Shown here: positions 9,139-16,498 of the stretch, in pieces | How positions within the stretch are numbered: the stretch's first letter is position 1 | Layout of the letters: every line of letters starts with the position of its first letter | DNA from: an uncultured Eubacterium sp. | GTDB lineage: Bacteria > Bacillota > Clostridia > Lachnospirales > Lachnospiraceae | Direction: 5' to 3' | NCBI GenBank assembly: GCA_910589665.1 | Contig: CAJUTR010000006.1 | Span: 53,367-117,366 of the forward strand | Length of the DNA: 64,000 nt | Notes under the pieces: model-generated | What the model saw: the letters and a program-made list of their open reading frames with translations, nothing else | The model's database searches: none | What the model was told of the DNA's origin: nothing | Position numbers and translations under genes: made by a program

Positions 9139-9523
9139 TATGGTGCAAAACACATTCCTCAAACTTCTCCAGCGCAAAAAAGCATTCGATTCCGAAGAGC
9201 ATCAGAAACACTGGCTCATCCGGGTAGCACTTAATGAATGCCATTCCTTATTTACTTCCCCGTGGCGGCAAAGGACGCAAAGCCTGGATGCTTTCCCGTA
9301 CAGCGCTGGAAAATTGCCTCCAGAACAGAGCGATCTGTATTACGCAGTCATGGAACTGCCAGCCAAGTACCGCCATGTCGTCTACTTATACTACTATGAG
9401 GAATATTCCATCCGGGAAATAGCTAATATCCTGAAAGTGAAGGAATCTACCTTGCAGACAAGGCTCATGCGGGCCAGAACATTATTAAAAGAAAAAATGA
9501 AGGGAGTGTGGCGGGATGAATAA
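9041..9523 (+). CDS. ECF-type RNA polymerase sigma factor
   Basis: A 160-aa sigma-70 family protein of extracytoplasmic-function size. Region 2 includes the segment DAEDMVQNTFLKLLQ, and region 4 is an HTH around YYYEEYSIREIANIL, followed by the typical end LQTRLMRARTLLKEKM. The start has GGAGG at good spacing. The last 8 bases overlap the anti-sigma gene, the usual coupling of such pairs. A degraded second copy of this gene lies at 11071. The target promoters cannot be read from here. Confidence 0.92.
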   Translation: MSGEEYENSVKQYADMVFRIALNECKNQEDAEDMVQNTFLKLLQRKKAFDSEEHQKHWLIRVALNECHSLFTSPWRQRTQSLDAFPYSAGKLPPEQSDLYYAVMELPAKYRHVVYLYYYEEYSIREIANILKVKESTLQTRLMRARTLLKEKMKGVWRDE

Positions 9524-10394
9524 TCGAAAACTGGTTCAGGACACATTTTCAAACATCAGATTATCAGACGAAAAACGAAAGGAGCTGATCAATATGGAAA
9601 AAACAAAAAAACAAAAACGAAAACTACATGTAACAAAAGCAGCCGCAGCCTCCATCGCTATGTGTATTTTCATTCTTGCCGGCGGAACGATCACCTATGC
9701 CGTCGGGGGCAACAAAGTATTTAATGACTTTGGACATTGGTTAAAATGCACCGTAACGTTAAATGGAAGACAAGAGGACGCCCAGATTTCGGCAGAAAAG
9801 GACGGGACATTTACCGTTACCTACGGAACAAGTGAAAGCGGCGGACAAGTCGAGATTGACGGACGCATGAAAAACACGACCTGTATGCTTTTGGAGCTCA
9901 CTTACAAACATGAGACAGCCAATGTAAAGAATGGATCCGTATCAAAAAGTGTCACCCTTCAGATTGATGAGACACTCTCCCATGAGAGTCAGGTCTGGCA
10001 GATCCGGCAGCAACTGACCCCAATACAGAATTCTGACTTTTTCACCCATGATTCACCGGAAAACTATGTCAATGCACTCATAGACGCCGCGCAAAAACTA
10101 GAAGGCGTATGGAAAGAGGGACTACTCTGCTCGGCAGAAGACATAAGAAAGGTAGCAGCCGGCCGGAAAATCGCAATCGACGATTACAAGTTTGACAAAA
10201 ACCCCGACGAATCCACCGACGGGATATCCTGGCTGTTCATTGATTACACCGACGTCAAGACCGATGAGCACGGAAACGCCGAATTTAAACAGATGAGCGA
10301 AGCTGGCTATATTACAGAATTCTTCTTCCGGATAGAAGATTATGAATTGCGTGAATGGGGACCGGTAGAATTGTTTGAGCAAGACAATAATTAG
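9516..10394 (+). CDS. Anti-sigma factor-like single-pass membrane protein
   Basis: A 292-aa protein: short cytoplasmic N-terminus (about 40 aa, very Lys-rich before the membrane), one TM segment near residues 42-65 (ASIAMCIFILAGGTITYAVGG), then a large extracytoplasmic domain. The position, the 8-bp overlap with the sigma gene and the topology fit an anti-sigma factor of the DUF4179-like kind; direct inhibition is inferred. Its last 306 bp are duplicated at 16027-16332. The stop codon lies next to the left end of the IS element, which appears to have inserted right behind the gene. Confidence 0.8.
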   Translation: MNNRKLVQDTFSNIRLSDEKRKELINMEKTKKQKRKLHVTKAAAASIAMCIFILAGGTITYAVGGNKVFNDFGHWLKCTVTLNGRQEDAQISAEKDGTFTVTYGTSESGGQVEIDGRMKNTTCMLLELTYKHETANVKNGSVSKSVTLQIDETLSHESQVWQIRQQLTPIQNSDFFTHDSPENYVNALIDAAQKLEGVWKEGLLCSAEDIRKVAAGRKIAIDDYKFDKNPDESTDGISWLFIDYTDVKTDEHGNAEFKQMSEAGYITEFFFRIEDYELREWGPVELFEQDNN

Positions 10395-10987
10395 TGTCTG
10401 CTGATTAAGCAAAAATTAGCAAATTCCAGTTCTCATATCTACTCCCAGATTGGAACAGATATAAATGAGCGCAAAGTATTCGTTTCTGTATTTTAAACAG
10501 ATTCGTCACGAATACAGATAATGCGATAGAGGTAAGCTGTGTCTGCTCCAGCTTTGTGGCAATACAACCCATACCATAACAGCGTTTGCTCAGGCTGAAA
10601 CTGCGCTCCACTTCGATTCTATCGGTATTATCATGATACTCCTGCTTTTTGTCAGATTTTGCATTGACACTTGGCCTTCCAAGTTTAGGACCTGATAACC
10701 GGATCTTATGCTCCTTACAATAGTTCCGGTTCTTCCGGGTCCGGTATATCTGATCTGCCAGTACACGTTTCGGGTAATGGCCGGTACGCTCCCGGAATCG
10801 TTCCACCGCTTCGGTCAGGCAGGCGAATCGGTCTATACATGGTTTTTACCCCTTTATTGGTGATATTCTTCAAAAAAACTGCAAAGAAAACGATCTCGTT
10901 TTATCGAAACCTTTGCAAATATTATACCAGAAATCGGGGTGAAAATCAGTAAATTCAAAGAAGTTAGACCTAATCAGCAGACACTAA
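10391..10987 (-). mobile_element. internally deleted IS5-like insertion sequence
   Basis: Both ends carry the 17-bp inverted repeat TTAGTGTCTGCTGATTA (10391-10407 and, inverted, 10971-10987). AATT is present on both outer edges and could be a 4-bp target duplication. Only about 0.6 kb lies between the ends: on the minus strand a start segment (ATG at 10840, MYRPIRLP) is joined out of frame to the C-terminal third of a transposase. It cannot encode a working transposase but could be moved in trans by an intact relative. Confidence 0.85.
10405..10806 (-). pseudogene. transposase C-terminal remnant, IS5 family
   Basis: An open frame of 133 codons resembling the C-terminal part of IS5-type DDE transposases: VLADQIYRTRKNRNYC, IRLSGPKLGRP, and the catalytic-Glu helix DRIEVERSFSLSKRCYG. 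The N-terminal and central parts with the first catalytic Asp are missing, and the true start codon region (10840) is out of frame with this segment. Confidence 0.88.
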
Positions 10988-11168
10988 TTTAAAAAAATGA
11001 GATATTTTCCCTGCTAATTCCGTATTACTAGTGAAAAGCTTTTCAGAAGAAAACGATAAGGAGGTTTCCGATGTCCGGCGAAGAATATGAAAATTCAGTT
11101 AAACAATATGCAGATATGGTTTTTCGCATCGCACTTAATGAATGCAAAAAACAGGAAGATGCAGAGGA
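10985..11168 (+). repeat. sigma-operon repeat, 5' part, copy 2
   Basis: Copy of 8955-9138. It begins exactly at the right end of the IS element and lacks the sequence upstream of TAATTTAAAA found in copy 1, so it has no copied promoter. Confidence 0.9.
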
Positions 11169-11211
11169 CTTATTAAAAGAAAAAATGAAGGGAGTGTGTC
11201 GGAATGAATAA
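11071..11211 (+). pseudogene. sigma factor gene with in-frame internal deletion (46 codons)
   Basis: The first 32 codons of the sigma factor at 9041 are joined in frame to its last codons, giving a 46-aa open frame that keeps the ribosome binding site. Nearly all of region 2 and all of region 4 are gone, so it cannot act as a sigma factor. The 8-bp overlap with the following anti-sigma start is preserved. Whether the mini-protein is made is unknown. Confidence 0.85.
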
Positions 11212-11284
11212 TCGAAAACTGGTTCAGGACACATTTTCAAACATCAGATTATCAGACGAAAAACGAGGAGTCTCTCAGGAATAA
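11204..11284 (+). pseudogene. anti-sigma gene, 5' fragment of broken second copy
   Basis: The first 21 codons match the anti-sigma gene at 9516; after the shared DEKR residues the frame runs into unrelated sequence and stops (26 aa). The matching 3' part is at 16027-16332, so about 4.7 kb of other DNA now separates the two halves. Confidence 0.85.
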
Positions 11285-11318
11285 TGGGACTTCTGTGGAT
11301 TTGACGGAGGGGAACGGT

Positions 11319-11429
11319 CTATAATGTATGCAAAATGTAATCCTGGTTCACATACTCTGCCCTCTCGCTGCCATCTCCAAAATCCAGTCCCATCACTGCA
11401 GGCTTCAAAAATACTTTCCTCGCCTTCAT
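11319..11429 (-). CDS. small peptide gene (36 aa), possible RiPP-like or signalling peptide
   Basis: A short open frame with an excellent ribosome binding site (AAGGAGG five bases before ATG at 11429). The peptide begins MKARKVFLKPAVMGLDF; a Lys/aromatic-x-KP-hydrophobic pattern like this recurs in leader regions of small Firmicute peptides, including lasso-type precursors. The C-terminal half is acidic and polar with two Tyr and no Cys. No processing enzyme, transporter or kinase is visible beside it, so the function is unknown. I support it as a gene mainly by the Shine-Dalgarno strength. Confidence 0.5.
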   Translation of the reverse strand: MKARKVFLKPAVMGLDFGDGSERAEYVNQDYILHTL

Positions 11430-11740
11430 CGTCTCCTCCTTAAGCAATCCCCCTGTACTTCGCCCTTCTATCCGATGCAATACAGCATGCACTACACCAC
11501 GAATATCGTGGCAGTCACATCAAATAAGCGGGGACGTTATATTTGCATTTCCTTCTCAAAATAACAGTTTCTCTTAGCAAAAATAGAATATTCCAATATC
11601 AATGCAGAATAAATCTATCCAGAAATGAAGATTCAGAATGGCACAAACAATGGACATTTTCAGATGCCTTCCTAACGAAGGACTTCCAGCAACCGTTCTA
11701 CGGGCATCCTCCCAAAATCACCCACAATCTCTTTGGCGGA
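11430..11740. other. gene-poor stretch with decayed coding remnant
   Basis: No convincing gene. It contains a small inverted repeat CCACGA-ATA-TCGTGG (11497-11511) upstream of the peptide gene. It also holds a minus-strand run of about 22 codons ending at 11672 (AKEIVGDFGRMPVERLLEVLR) that reads like the C-terminus of a lost protein. The two plus-strand open frames here have no ribosome binding site or recognisable features. Confidence 0.4.
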
Positions 11741-11788
11741 TAAGAAAAGCACTCCTAAAGATACCGCAATGTATCTCTAAGGGTGCTT
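11741..11788 (-). terminator. terminator of the que operon
   Basis: Long hairpin (AAGCACCCTTAGAGATAC paired, with a few mismatches, to GTATCTTTAGGAGTGCTT) followed on the minus strand by TTTTCTTAT, about 50 bp after the queF stop. Confidence 0.75.
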
Positions 11789-11841
11789 ATGCACGGTAGT
11801 GTATATGCTACTCGTTTCCGTCATTGCTCTTTTATATGCTA

Positions 11842-12333
11842 TCACCTATTATCCACCCGCTCCGGGTACATGTCATGGCGGCTCAGCCGCTCAAAGGCCA
11901 CCTGTTCCCACCTGGTTCCCGACTTGCCATAATTACAGTACGGGTCAATGGAAATGCCCCCCCGGGGCGTGAACTTTCCCCACACCTCAATGTATTTCGG
12001 GTCCATCAGATGAATCAGATCCTTCATAATGATATTCACGCAGTCCTCGTGAAAGTCTCCGTGATTCCGAAAACTAAACAGATATAATTTCAACGACTTG
12101 CTCTCCACCATCTTCTCCCACGGCACATAGGATATAATGATATTAGCAAAATCTGGCTGTCCCGTAATGGGGCATAAACTAGTAAACTCCGGACAGTTAA
12201 ACTTCACAAAATAATCATTCTCCGGATGCTTATTCTGAAAAGTCTCCAGCACCTGCGGAGCATAGTCATCGGGATATTTGGTCCCCTGGTTTCCCAGCAA
12301 TGTGATCGTTCCTTCCTGTTCTCTCCCTGGCAT
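11842..12333 (-). CDS. queF: NADPH-dependent 7-cyano-7-deazaguanine reductase
   Basis: Reduces preQ0 to preQ1, the last free-base step before insertion into tRNA for queuosine. The 163-aa length fits the short unimodular QueF. It has the catalytic Cys in [12 protein letters not shown] and the NADPH-binding QueF motif [16 protein letters not shown]. It is the last gene of the queD-queE-folE-queC-queF operon and ends at a terminator. Confidence 0.96.
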   Translation of the reverse strand: MPGREQEGTITLLGNQGTKYPDDYAPQVLETFQNKHPENDYFVKFNCPEFTSLCPITGQPDFANIIISYVPWEKMVESKSLKLYLFSFRNHGDFHEDCVNIIMKDLIHLMDPKYIEVWGKFTPRGGISIDPYCNYGKSGTRWEQVAFERLSRHDMYPERVDNR

Positions 12334-12354
12334 ATTCTCTCCTCCTATTCTAAT

Positions 12355-13032
12355 TTACAAAGCCGGGTCTTCCACGCCATTGATGCGAAAAGCCTTCTCC
12401 CTGTCAATGCAGGTTCCACACACGCCGCAGGGTCTCTCCCGCCCCTCATAGCAACTCCAGGTGAGATGATAGGGAACCTGCAGTTCCAGCCCCCTCTTCA
12501 CCACTTCCCATTTGGCAAGGCCAACGAAAGGCGCCTCCACCTTCAGCTGCTCGCCGCTGCCGATAAAAATGGCATCTGAAATCGCCCGATGAAATTCCAT
12601 GCTACAATCCGGATAGGCATTTCCTGCCGCATCATCCCCATGGGCGCCATAGTAAATCACGCCGCACCCCTTAGACAATGCCAGGCTTGCCGCCGAGGAG
12701 AGAAAGAGCCCATTGCGAAAGGGCACATAGGTAGACACCGGCCTTCCCTCCGTCTTCTTCAACTGCTCCCCATAGTCTTCCTCGGGAATCTCCTGCCCAG
12801 AATGCTTTAGCAGGGAACAGTCGCTGTAGGCAAATATCTTCGCCAAGTCCAGGGACAGATACTCCACGCCGTAATATTCCGCCACGGCCCTGGAAGCCTG
12901 CAATTCCTTATCATGCTTCTGTCCGTAGGAGACAGACAGGGCGACCACCTGCTCCCTTCCGTATCGCTCCACAGCCATGCCCAGGCAAGTGGTGCTGTCA
13001 ATGCCTCCGCTGGCAAGTACCATCGCTTTCAT
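12355..13032 (-). CDS. queC: 7-cyano-7-deazaguanine synthase
   Basis: ATP-dependent conversion of 7-carboxy-7-deazaguanine to preQ0. The 225-aa protein starts with the PP-loop SGGIDST and ends with the zinc-binding cysteines of CYEGRERPCGVCGTC. It sits 21 bp before queF. Confidence 0.96.
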   Translation of the reverse strand: MKAMVLASGGIDSTTCLGMAVERYGREQVVALSVSYGQKHDKELQASRAVAEYYGVEYLSLDLAKIFAYSDCSLLKHSGQEIPEEDYGEQLKKTEGRPVSTYVPFRNGLFLSSAASLALSKGCGVIYYGAHGDDAAGNAYPDCSMEFHRAISDAIFIGSGEQLKVEAPFVGLAKWEVVKRGLELQVPYHLTWSCYEGRERPCGVCGTCIDREKAFRINGVEDPAL

Positions 13033-13152
13033 AAGTCTAACTTCCTCTCTTTCATCCGCATATATTCACTGCCATGCCAATCAGCTCCCCGCAGCAGTTT
13101 TGAATCATCGCCAATATCTCTTTAAGAAGGGCCAATCCCTTCCTAACTCATC

Positions 13153-13734
13153 TTATCCCTTCTCCAACCGCATCTGCAAAAACTGATTCTCTTGAAATGC
13201 CCCCCGCAAGGTATAAGTCTTCGTGGTAGCCGATGCCTTCTTAATCCCCCTGGCAGACATGCAGCTGTGGATGCCCTGAATCACCACTGCCACATCCTCG
13301 CTGCCCAAGATTTCCTGCAAGATCTCCGCAATATCCGCACCGATTCTCTCCTGCAGCTGCAACCGTTTCCCCACCATATCCGCCACTCTGGCAATCTTGC
13401 TGAGCCCGATTACCCTGCCCTTGGGCAGATAGGCCACGGTGACTTTCATATCATACATCAGCGCCAGATGATGCTCGCAGTAGCTGAAAATGTCAATATC
13501 CCTGACCAGCACCATGTCCCGGCTATTTTCCTGGAAATCCATCTCCTCCGAGAATGTCTTGGAAAACATCTGGGCGATTTCGTGATTGGAATAATTCATT
13601 CCCTCAAATACTTCCTCATACATTCTCGCCACCCTGTCAGGCGTCTCCCGCAATCCCTCCCTTTCGGGATCGTCCCCCAAGGCTGCCAAAATGCCCCGCA
13701 CATGCTCCTTAATCGCTTTCGTATCTATCGCCAT
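13153..13734 (-). CDS. folE: GTP cyclohydrolase I
   Basis: Makes 7,8-dihydroneopterin triphosphate from GTP, the first step shared by folate and queuosine synthesis. The 193-aa protein contains the zinc ligands ([13 protein letters not shown]; later [11 protein letters not shown]) and the family stretch [11 protein letters not shown]. Its place inside the que operon indicates supply of substrate to QueD. Confidence 0.96.
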   Translation of the reverse strand: MAIDTKAIKEHVRGILAALGDDPEREGLRETPDRVARMYEEVFEGMNYSNHEIAQMFSKTFSEEMDFQENSRDMVLVRDIDIFSYCEHHLALMYDMKVTVAYLPKGRVIGLSKIARVADMVGKRLQLQERIGADIAEILQEILGSEDVAVVIQGIHSCMSARGIKKASATTKTYTLRGAFQENQFLQMRLEKG

Positions 13735-13868
13735 ATCTAACCTCCACTTATGCTATTCTATGTGAGAAAGATTCCCTTGCAGACTCTTACACGCATTCAA
13801 CCATGCCAGTTTCGCCAGTATGAACATGATCTTTTTTGCGCTATGGAATACTTCGCACCTTTCACTCT

Positions 13869-14549
13869 TTAGACCCCCCTTGCCTCTGGGTCCCAAATCA
13901 CCTTGTGCAACTGAATCTGCAGCCTGGCACGATTCCACTTCCTCTCCGTCATAAATGCCACCATTTCCTCCGGTTCAATCCTTCCAAACACCGGGCTCAA
14001 ATACACTGCCCCACGGCAATCCGACAGTTCCCTCTCGCACACTTCATAGGCCTTTTCCAGGTCTGCCCTGTCAGACACCACGAATTTCACCGTATCCTTC
14101 GCTGCCAGCCCCCGGAAATTCTCCCTAAGCATCCGTTCTTCCATGCCGCTTCCCGGCAATTTATAATCCACGGTAAATGCAATCTCCGAAGAAATATTCC
14201 GAAAAGGCTCCAGCGGCACGCTTCCATTGGTCTCAACTTCCACCCGATATCCCGCCTCTGCTAACGCCTTAAGCAAAAGGACAATCTCCTTTTGCACCAA
14301 CGGTTCTCCCCCGGTGACCGTCACATTCTTCACATGAAATTCTGACAGCTTGCCCAGAATCTCCCCTATCCCCATATTCCGAAAAGATGCCTCCGGCTCA
14401 TTTGCCCAACTGGTATCACAGTAAGAGCATGCTAAGTTGCAGCCCTTCATCCTCACAAAGGCCGCCCGCTCTCCTGCCCGCTGTCCTTCCCCGTTAATGC
14501 TCTGAAAAATCTCAACCACCTGATAGGATGGTTCTTGCCTTGCGTCCAT
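13869..14549 (-). CDS. queE: 7-carboxy-7-deazaguanine synthase (radical SAM)
   Basis: Radical-SAM ring contraction of 6-carboxytetrahydropterin. The iron-sulfur motif CNLACSYC (C-x3-C-x2-C) near residue 37 and the SAM-binding VTGGEPL are present. Length 226 aa, normal for QueE. It is separated from queD by 72 bp and from folE by 134 bp in which no gene is evident. Confidence 0.95.
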   Translation of the reverse strand: MDARQEPSYQVVEIFQSINGEGQRAGERAAFVRMKGCNLACSYCDTSWANEPEASFRNMGIGEILGKLSEFHVKNVTVTGGEPLVQKEIVLLLKALAEAGYRVEVETNGSVPLEPFRNISSEIAFTVDYKLPGSGMEERMLRENFRGLAAKDTVKFVVSDRADLEKAYEVCERELSDCRGAVYLSPVFGRIEPEEMVAFMTERKWNRARLQIQLHKVIWDPEARGV

Positions 14550-14621
14550 ATCTCCTCCTGAATGCCCCTTGTAATTTATTTCCCATATTATGCCTCATTT
14601 ACTTTCATGGCCGCCAACCCT

Positions 14622-15041
14622 TCACACCCTGTATGCCGCACAATTATTCGGGGTCTCATACACCTTTACCATAGACACGGGATACCCCCTTTCCGCCAGC
14701 AGATCATAAAAATACTTGGCAAAATTCTCCGCCGTGGGACGGAAAGGCAGTTCCACCAGGCAAAACCCCTCCTCCTCTAACGCTTCCAAGGTCTTGTCTT
14801 TCAGAGTACCCCTCTCAATCAGAAAATTATGATCCAGCCTGTCCACAATCTTCTTCAATTCTTCCTTCAGCACGGAAAAATCCACACACATTCCCCGTTC
14901 CTGGTCATTTTCCTGCAAAGCCTCCGTCTCGATTTCTAAGAGCACCCTCCATCGGTGTCCATGAATATTCCCGCATTTTCCTCGATATTCTGCCAGAAAA
15001 TGGGCCGCGTCAAAACTTTGCTCAATCGTAAGTTGATACAT
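14622..15041 (-). CDS. queD: 6-carboxy-5,6,7,8-tetrahydropterin synthase
   Basis: A 139-aa PTPS-family enzyme acting on dihydroneopterin triphosphate. Zinc-ligand histidines are in SFDAAHFL and NIHGHRWRV; the catalytic cysteine segment is GMCVDFSVLK. First gene of the operon, with GGAGG directly upstream, preceded by the preQ1 riboswitch and its terminator. Confidence 0.96.
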   Translation of the reverse strand: MYQLTIEQSFDAAHFLAEYRGKCGNIHGHRWRVLLEIETEALQENDQERGMCVDFSVLKEELKKIVDRLDHNFLIERGTLKDKTLEALEEEGFCLVELPFRPTAENFAKYFYDLLAERGYPVSMVKVYETPNNCAAYRV

Positions 15042-15061
15042 CTCTCCTCCTATACATATAC

Positions 15062-15095
15062 AGCCAAAATCGGGCAGACCGCAGTCTGCCCGATT
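15062..15095 (-). terminator. riboswitch-controlled attenuator before queD
   Basis: Perfect 12-bp stem (AATCGGGCAGAC / GTCTGCCCGATT, loop TGCG on the minus strand) followed by TTTTGG, between the preQ1 aptamer and queD. The position fits ligand-controlled termination. Confidence 0.75.
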
Positions 15096-15118
15096 CCTAT
15101 GATTGATCCATATCAGCA

Positions 15119-15164
15119 GTCCTGGTTTTGTTTATAGACAGGATGGTACAAACGAACTGTCTCT
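15119..15164 (-). ncRNA. preQ1-I riboswitch aptamer
   Basis: On the minus strand a 6-bp stem (AGACAG/CTGTCT) encloses a loop starting TTCG. It is followed by the A-rich tail ATAAACAAAACCAGG, which can pair back (ACAAA with TTTGT) in the pseudoknot typical of class I preQ1 aptamers. It stands between a clear promoter and the queuosine operon, which strongly supports the call. A covariance-model search was not possible. Confidence 0.85.
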
Positions 15165-15173
15165 TGCTGGACT

Positions 15174-15202
15174 ATTGTAGCACAGTTTGCGCTGATTTTC
15201 AA
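15174..15202 (-). promoter_or_regulatory. sigma-A promoter of the que operon
   Basis: -35 TTGAAA (15197-15202), 17-bp spacer, -10 TACAAT (15174-15179) on the minus strand. The start point would fall just ahead of the preQ1 aptamer. Confidence 0.85.
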
Positions 15203-15821
15203 CCAGGTCTTTTTCTTTCTTCCCCTTCTTCCCCTTCTTCCACTTATTCTTATAAATAATCTTTCCCTTCCCATGGAATTTCAATACTATTTTTGCCTTT
15301 TCAACTGGCCTTTGATAGATAGAAACCTCTTTCTTACTCCCTCTCTCGTTAATTTTCACCTCAATCTCTTTTTTAGCAGAAGTTGTATTTCCCTTCATGA
15401 CCTCCTTGTTCGCTGGAGACGCCACTGAAGGCGCATACAATTGATAATCGCCCGCCCATTGACCCTCCTTCTGGACAAAAAATGCTTTTGTATTCAAAAA
15501 GCATTCCTAAGCATCCACGACTGGCGCCATATCTCCATACGCTTGATACATTTCTGTAAACTGCTGCACCTTTACCCGCTTCAATTCCCTCTCGCTCAGC
15601 TGAATCCTAATTTTATCCCTGTTCCGGCTAATTTCCAAATCCGTATCATTATCATCGAAATGAAGAGAAGACATTTTATGTAAATCCGATTCCACTAATT
15701 TCTGAGCAATAGCATCGGGCTTCACCTCCACCAATATATCGGATATGGCTGATACCCATCGTTTTTTGGCAAATAGGTGTCTAGATTGCCACTCTCGTTC
15801 AAAATCCAGTTTTATGGCATC
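15203..15821 (-). pseudogene. decayed unidentified gene with in-frame stop
   Basis: A continuous reading frame of about 100 codons (from 15821) that ends at a TAG (15507-15509) and then stays open in the same frame for another 120 codons, running into the que promoter and aptamer. The first part reads like a real soluble protein (RWVSAISDILVEVKPDAIAQ, then KIRIQLSERELKRV) and the second starts AFFVQKEGQWAGDYQLYAP before becoming Lys-rich. No full start is visible. I do not recognise the family. I read it as a broken remnant rather than a stop-codon readthrough gene. Confidence 0.55.
15481..15505 (-). repeat. hairpin after the TAG stop, possible terminator
   Basis: AATGCTTTT and AAAAGCATT form a 9-bp stem with a 7-base loop, followed on the minus strand by TTTT, starting two bases after the TAG at 15507. 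The stem is AT-rich, so it would be a weak terminator. Confidence 0.4.
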
Positions 15822-15824
15822 TCA

Positions 15825-16022
15825 TTAAAAGACCGTGATGGCAATGAGTAGCACCAGAGATGGATTACCTGATTCATAGGTCTTCACATCATCATCTGAC
15901 AATATATTAATACTAACTTTTCGTGGATTATTTATCGTATCCCAAAAATCTTTTATTAGTTTTTCCTCATCCCTTTTTCTCAATCCTGTCGTACGCCATC
16001 TTTTGTTCTCATCCTCTTTCAT
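15825..16022 (-). pseudogene. AlbA_2/Schlafen-type DNA-binding ATPase, short remnant
   Basis: About 65 codons including KLIKDFWDTINNPRKVSINI and LSDDDV, a stretch typical of AlbA_2-domain (Schlafen AlbA_2) putative DNA-binding proteins found in Firmicute accessory DNA. After ESGN the reading changes to unrelated residues and stops. The start and the C-terminal ATPase part are missing; the left junction with the anti-sigma fragment is at about 16022-16027. Confidence 0.6.
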
Positions 16023-16026
16023 ACCT

Positions 16027-16332
16027 GCGCAAAAACTGGACGGCGTATGGAAAGAGGGGATCCTCTGCTCGACAGAAGACATAAGGAAAGTAGCAGCCGG
16101 CCGGAAAATCGCAATCGACGATTACAAGTTCGACAAAAACCCAGACGAATCCACCGACGGGATATCCTGGCTGTTCATTGATTACACCGACGTCAAGACC
16201 GATGAGCACGGAAACGCCGAATTTAAACAGATGAGCGAAGCTGGCTATATTACAGAATTCTTCTTCCGGATAGAAGATTATGAATTGCGTGAATGGGGAC
16301 CGGTAGAATTGTTTGAGCAAGACAATAAATAG
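16027..16332 (+). pseudogene. anti-sigma gene, 3' fragment of broken second copy
   Basis: Nearly identical to the last 306 bp of the anti-sigma gene at 9516-10394 (constant offset 5938), starting at GCGCAAAAACT. The membrane segment and most of the extracytoplasmic domain are absent. An in-frame ATG at 16003 gives an open frame of 109 codons, but its first eight codons are foreign sequence, so expression is doubtful. Confidence 0.9.
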
Positions 16333-16397
16333 GAAATTCATTAAATTTCCTAAAAGAGCAGGTAACTTTGTTTCTGGCATAGTTACCTGCTTTTTTA
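16331..16397. terminator. tandem hairpins, strong bidirectional terminator
   Basis: AGGAAATT/AATTTCCT (16331-16351) is followed by an 11-bp perfect stem AGCAGGTAACT/AGTTACCTGCT (16357-16391) and TTTTTT. It probably is the original terminator of the sigma/anti-sigma operon and may also end the convergent minus-strand operon. Confidence 0.8.
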
Positions 16398-16498
16398 ATT
16401 TTTTTATTTCGTCAGCCGGACTTGGTTTGTAAAAATGAAATGCCATCATTATGGCATAACTGACAGACATTGCCATAAAAGCAAAGCGCCCTCCCAAT

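Noticed and set aside
11328..11743. Plus-strand open frames of 66-78 codons in the que insert
   Set aside because: No ribosome binding site; the first one is antisense to the better supported peptide gene, and the second has no family-like features.
13753..13938. Small gene between folE and queE
   Set aside because: The frame overlaps the end of queE, lacks a proper start and shows no protein-like pattern.
15132..15497. Intact 121-codon gene upstream of queD
   Set aside because: It would start with TTG without a ribosome binding site, continues the frame of a disrupted gene and runs through the que promoter and preQ1 aptamer.
15498..15509. Recoded TAG (stop readthrough or pyrrolysine)
   Set aside because: No sign of pyrrolysine genes, the region is full of gene fragments, and a hairpin follows the stop; simple decay explains it.
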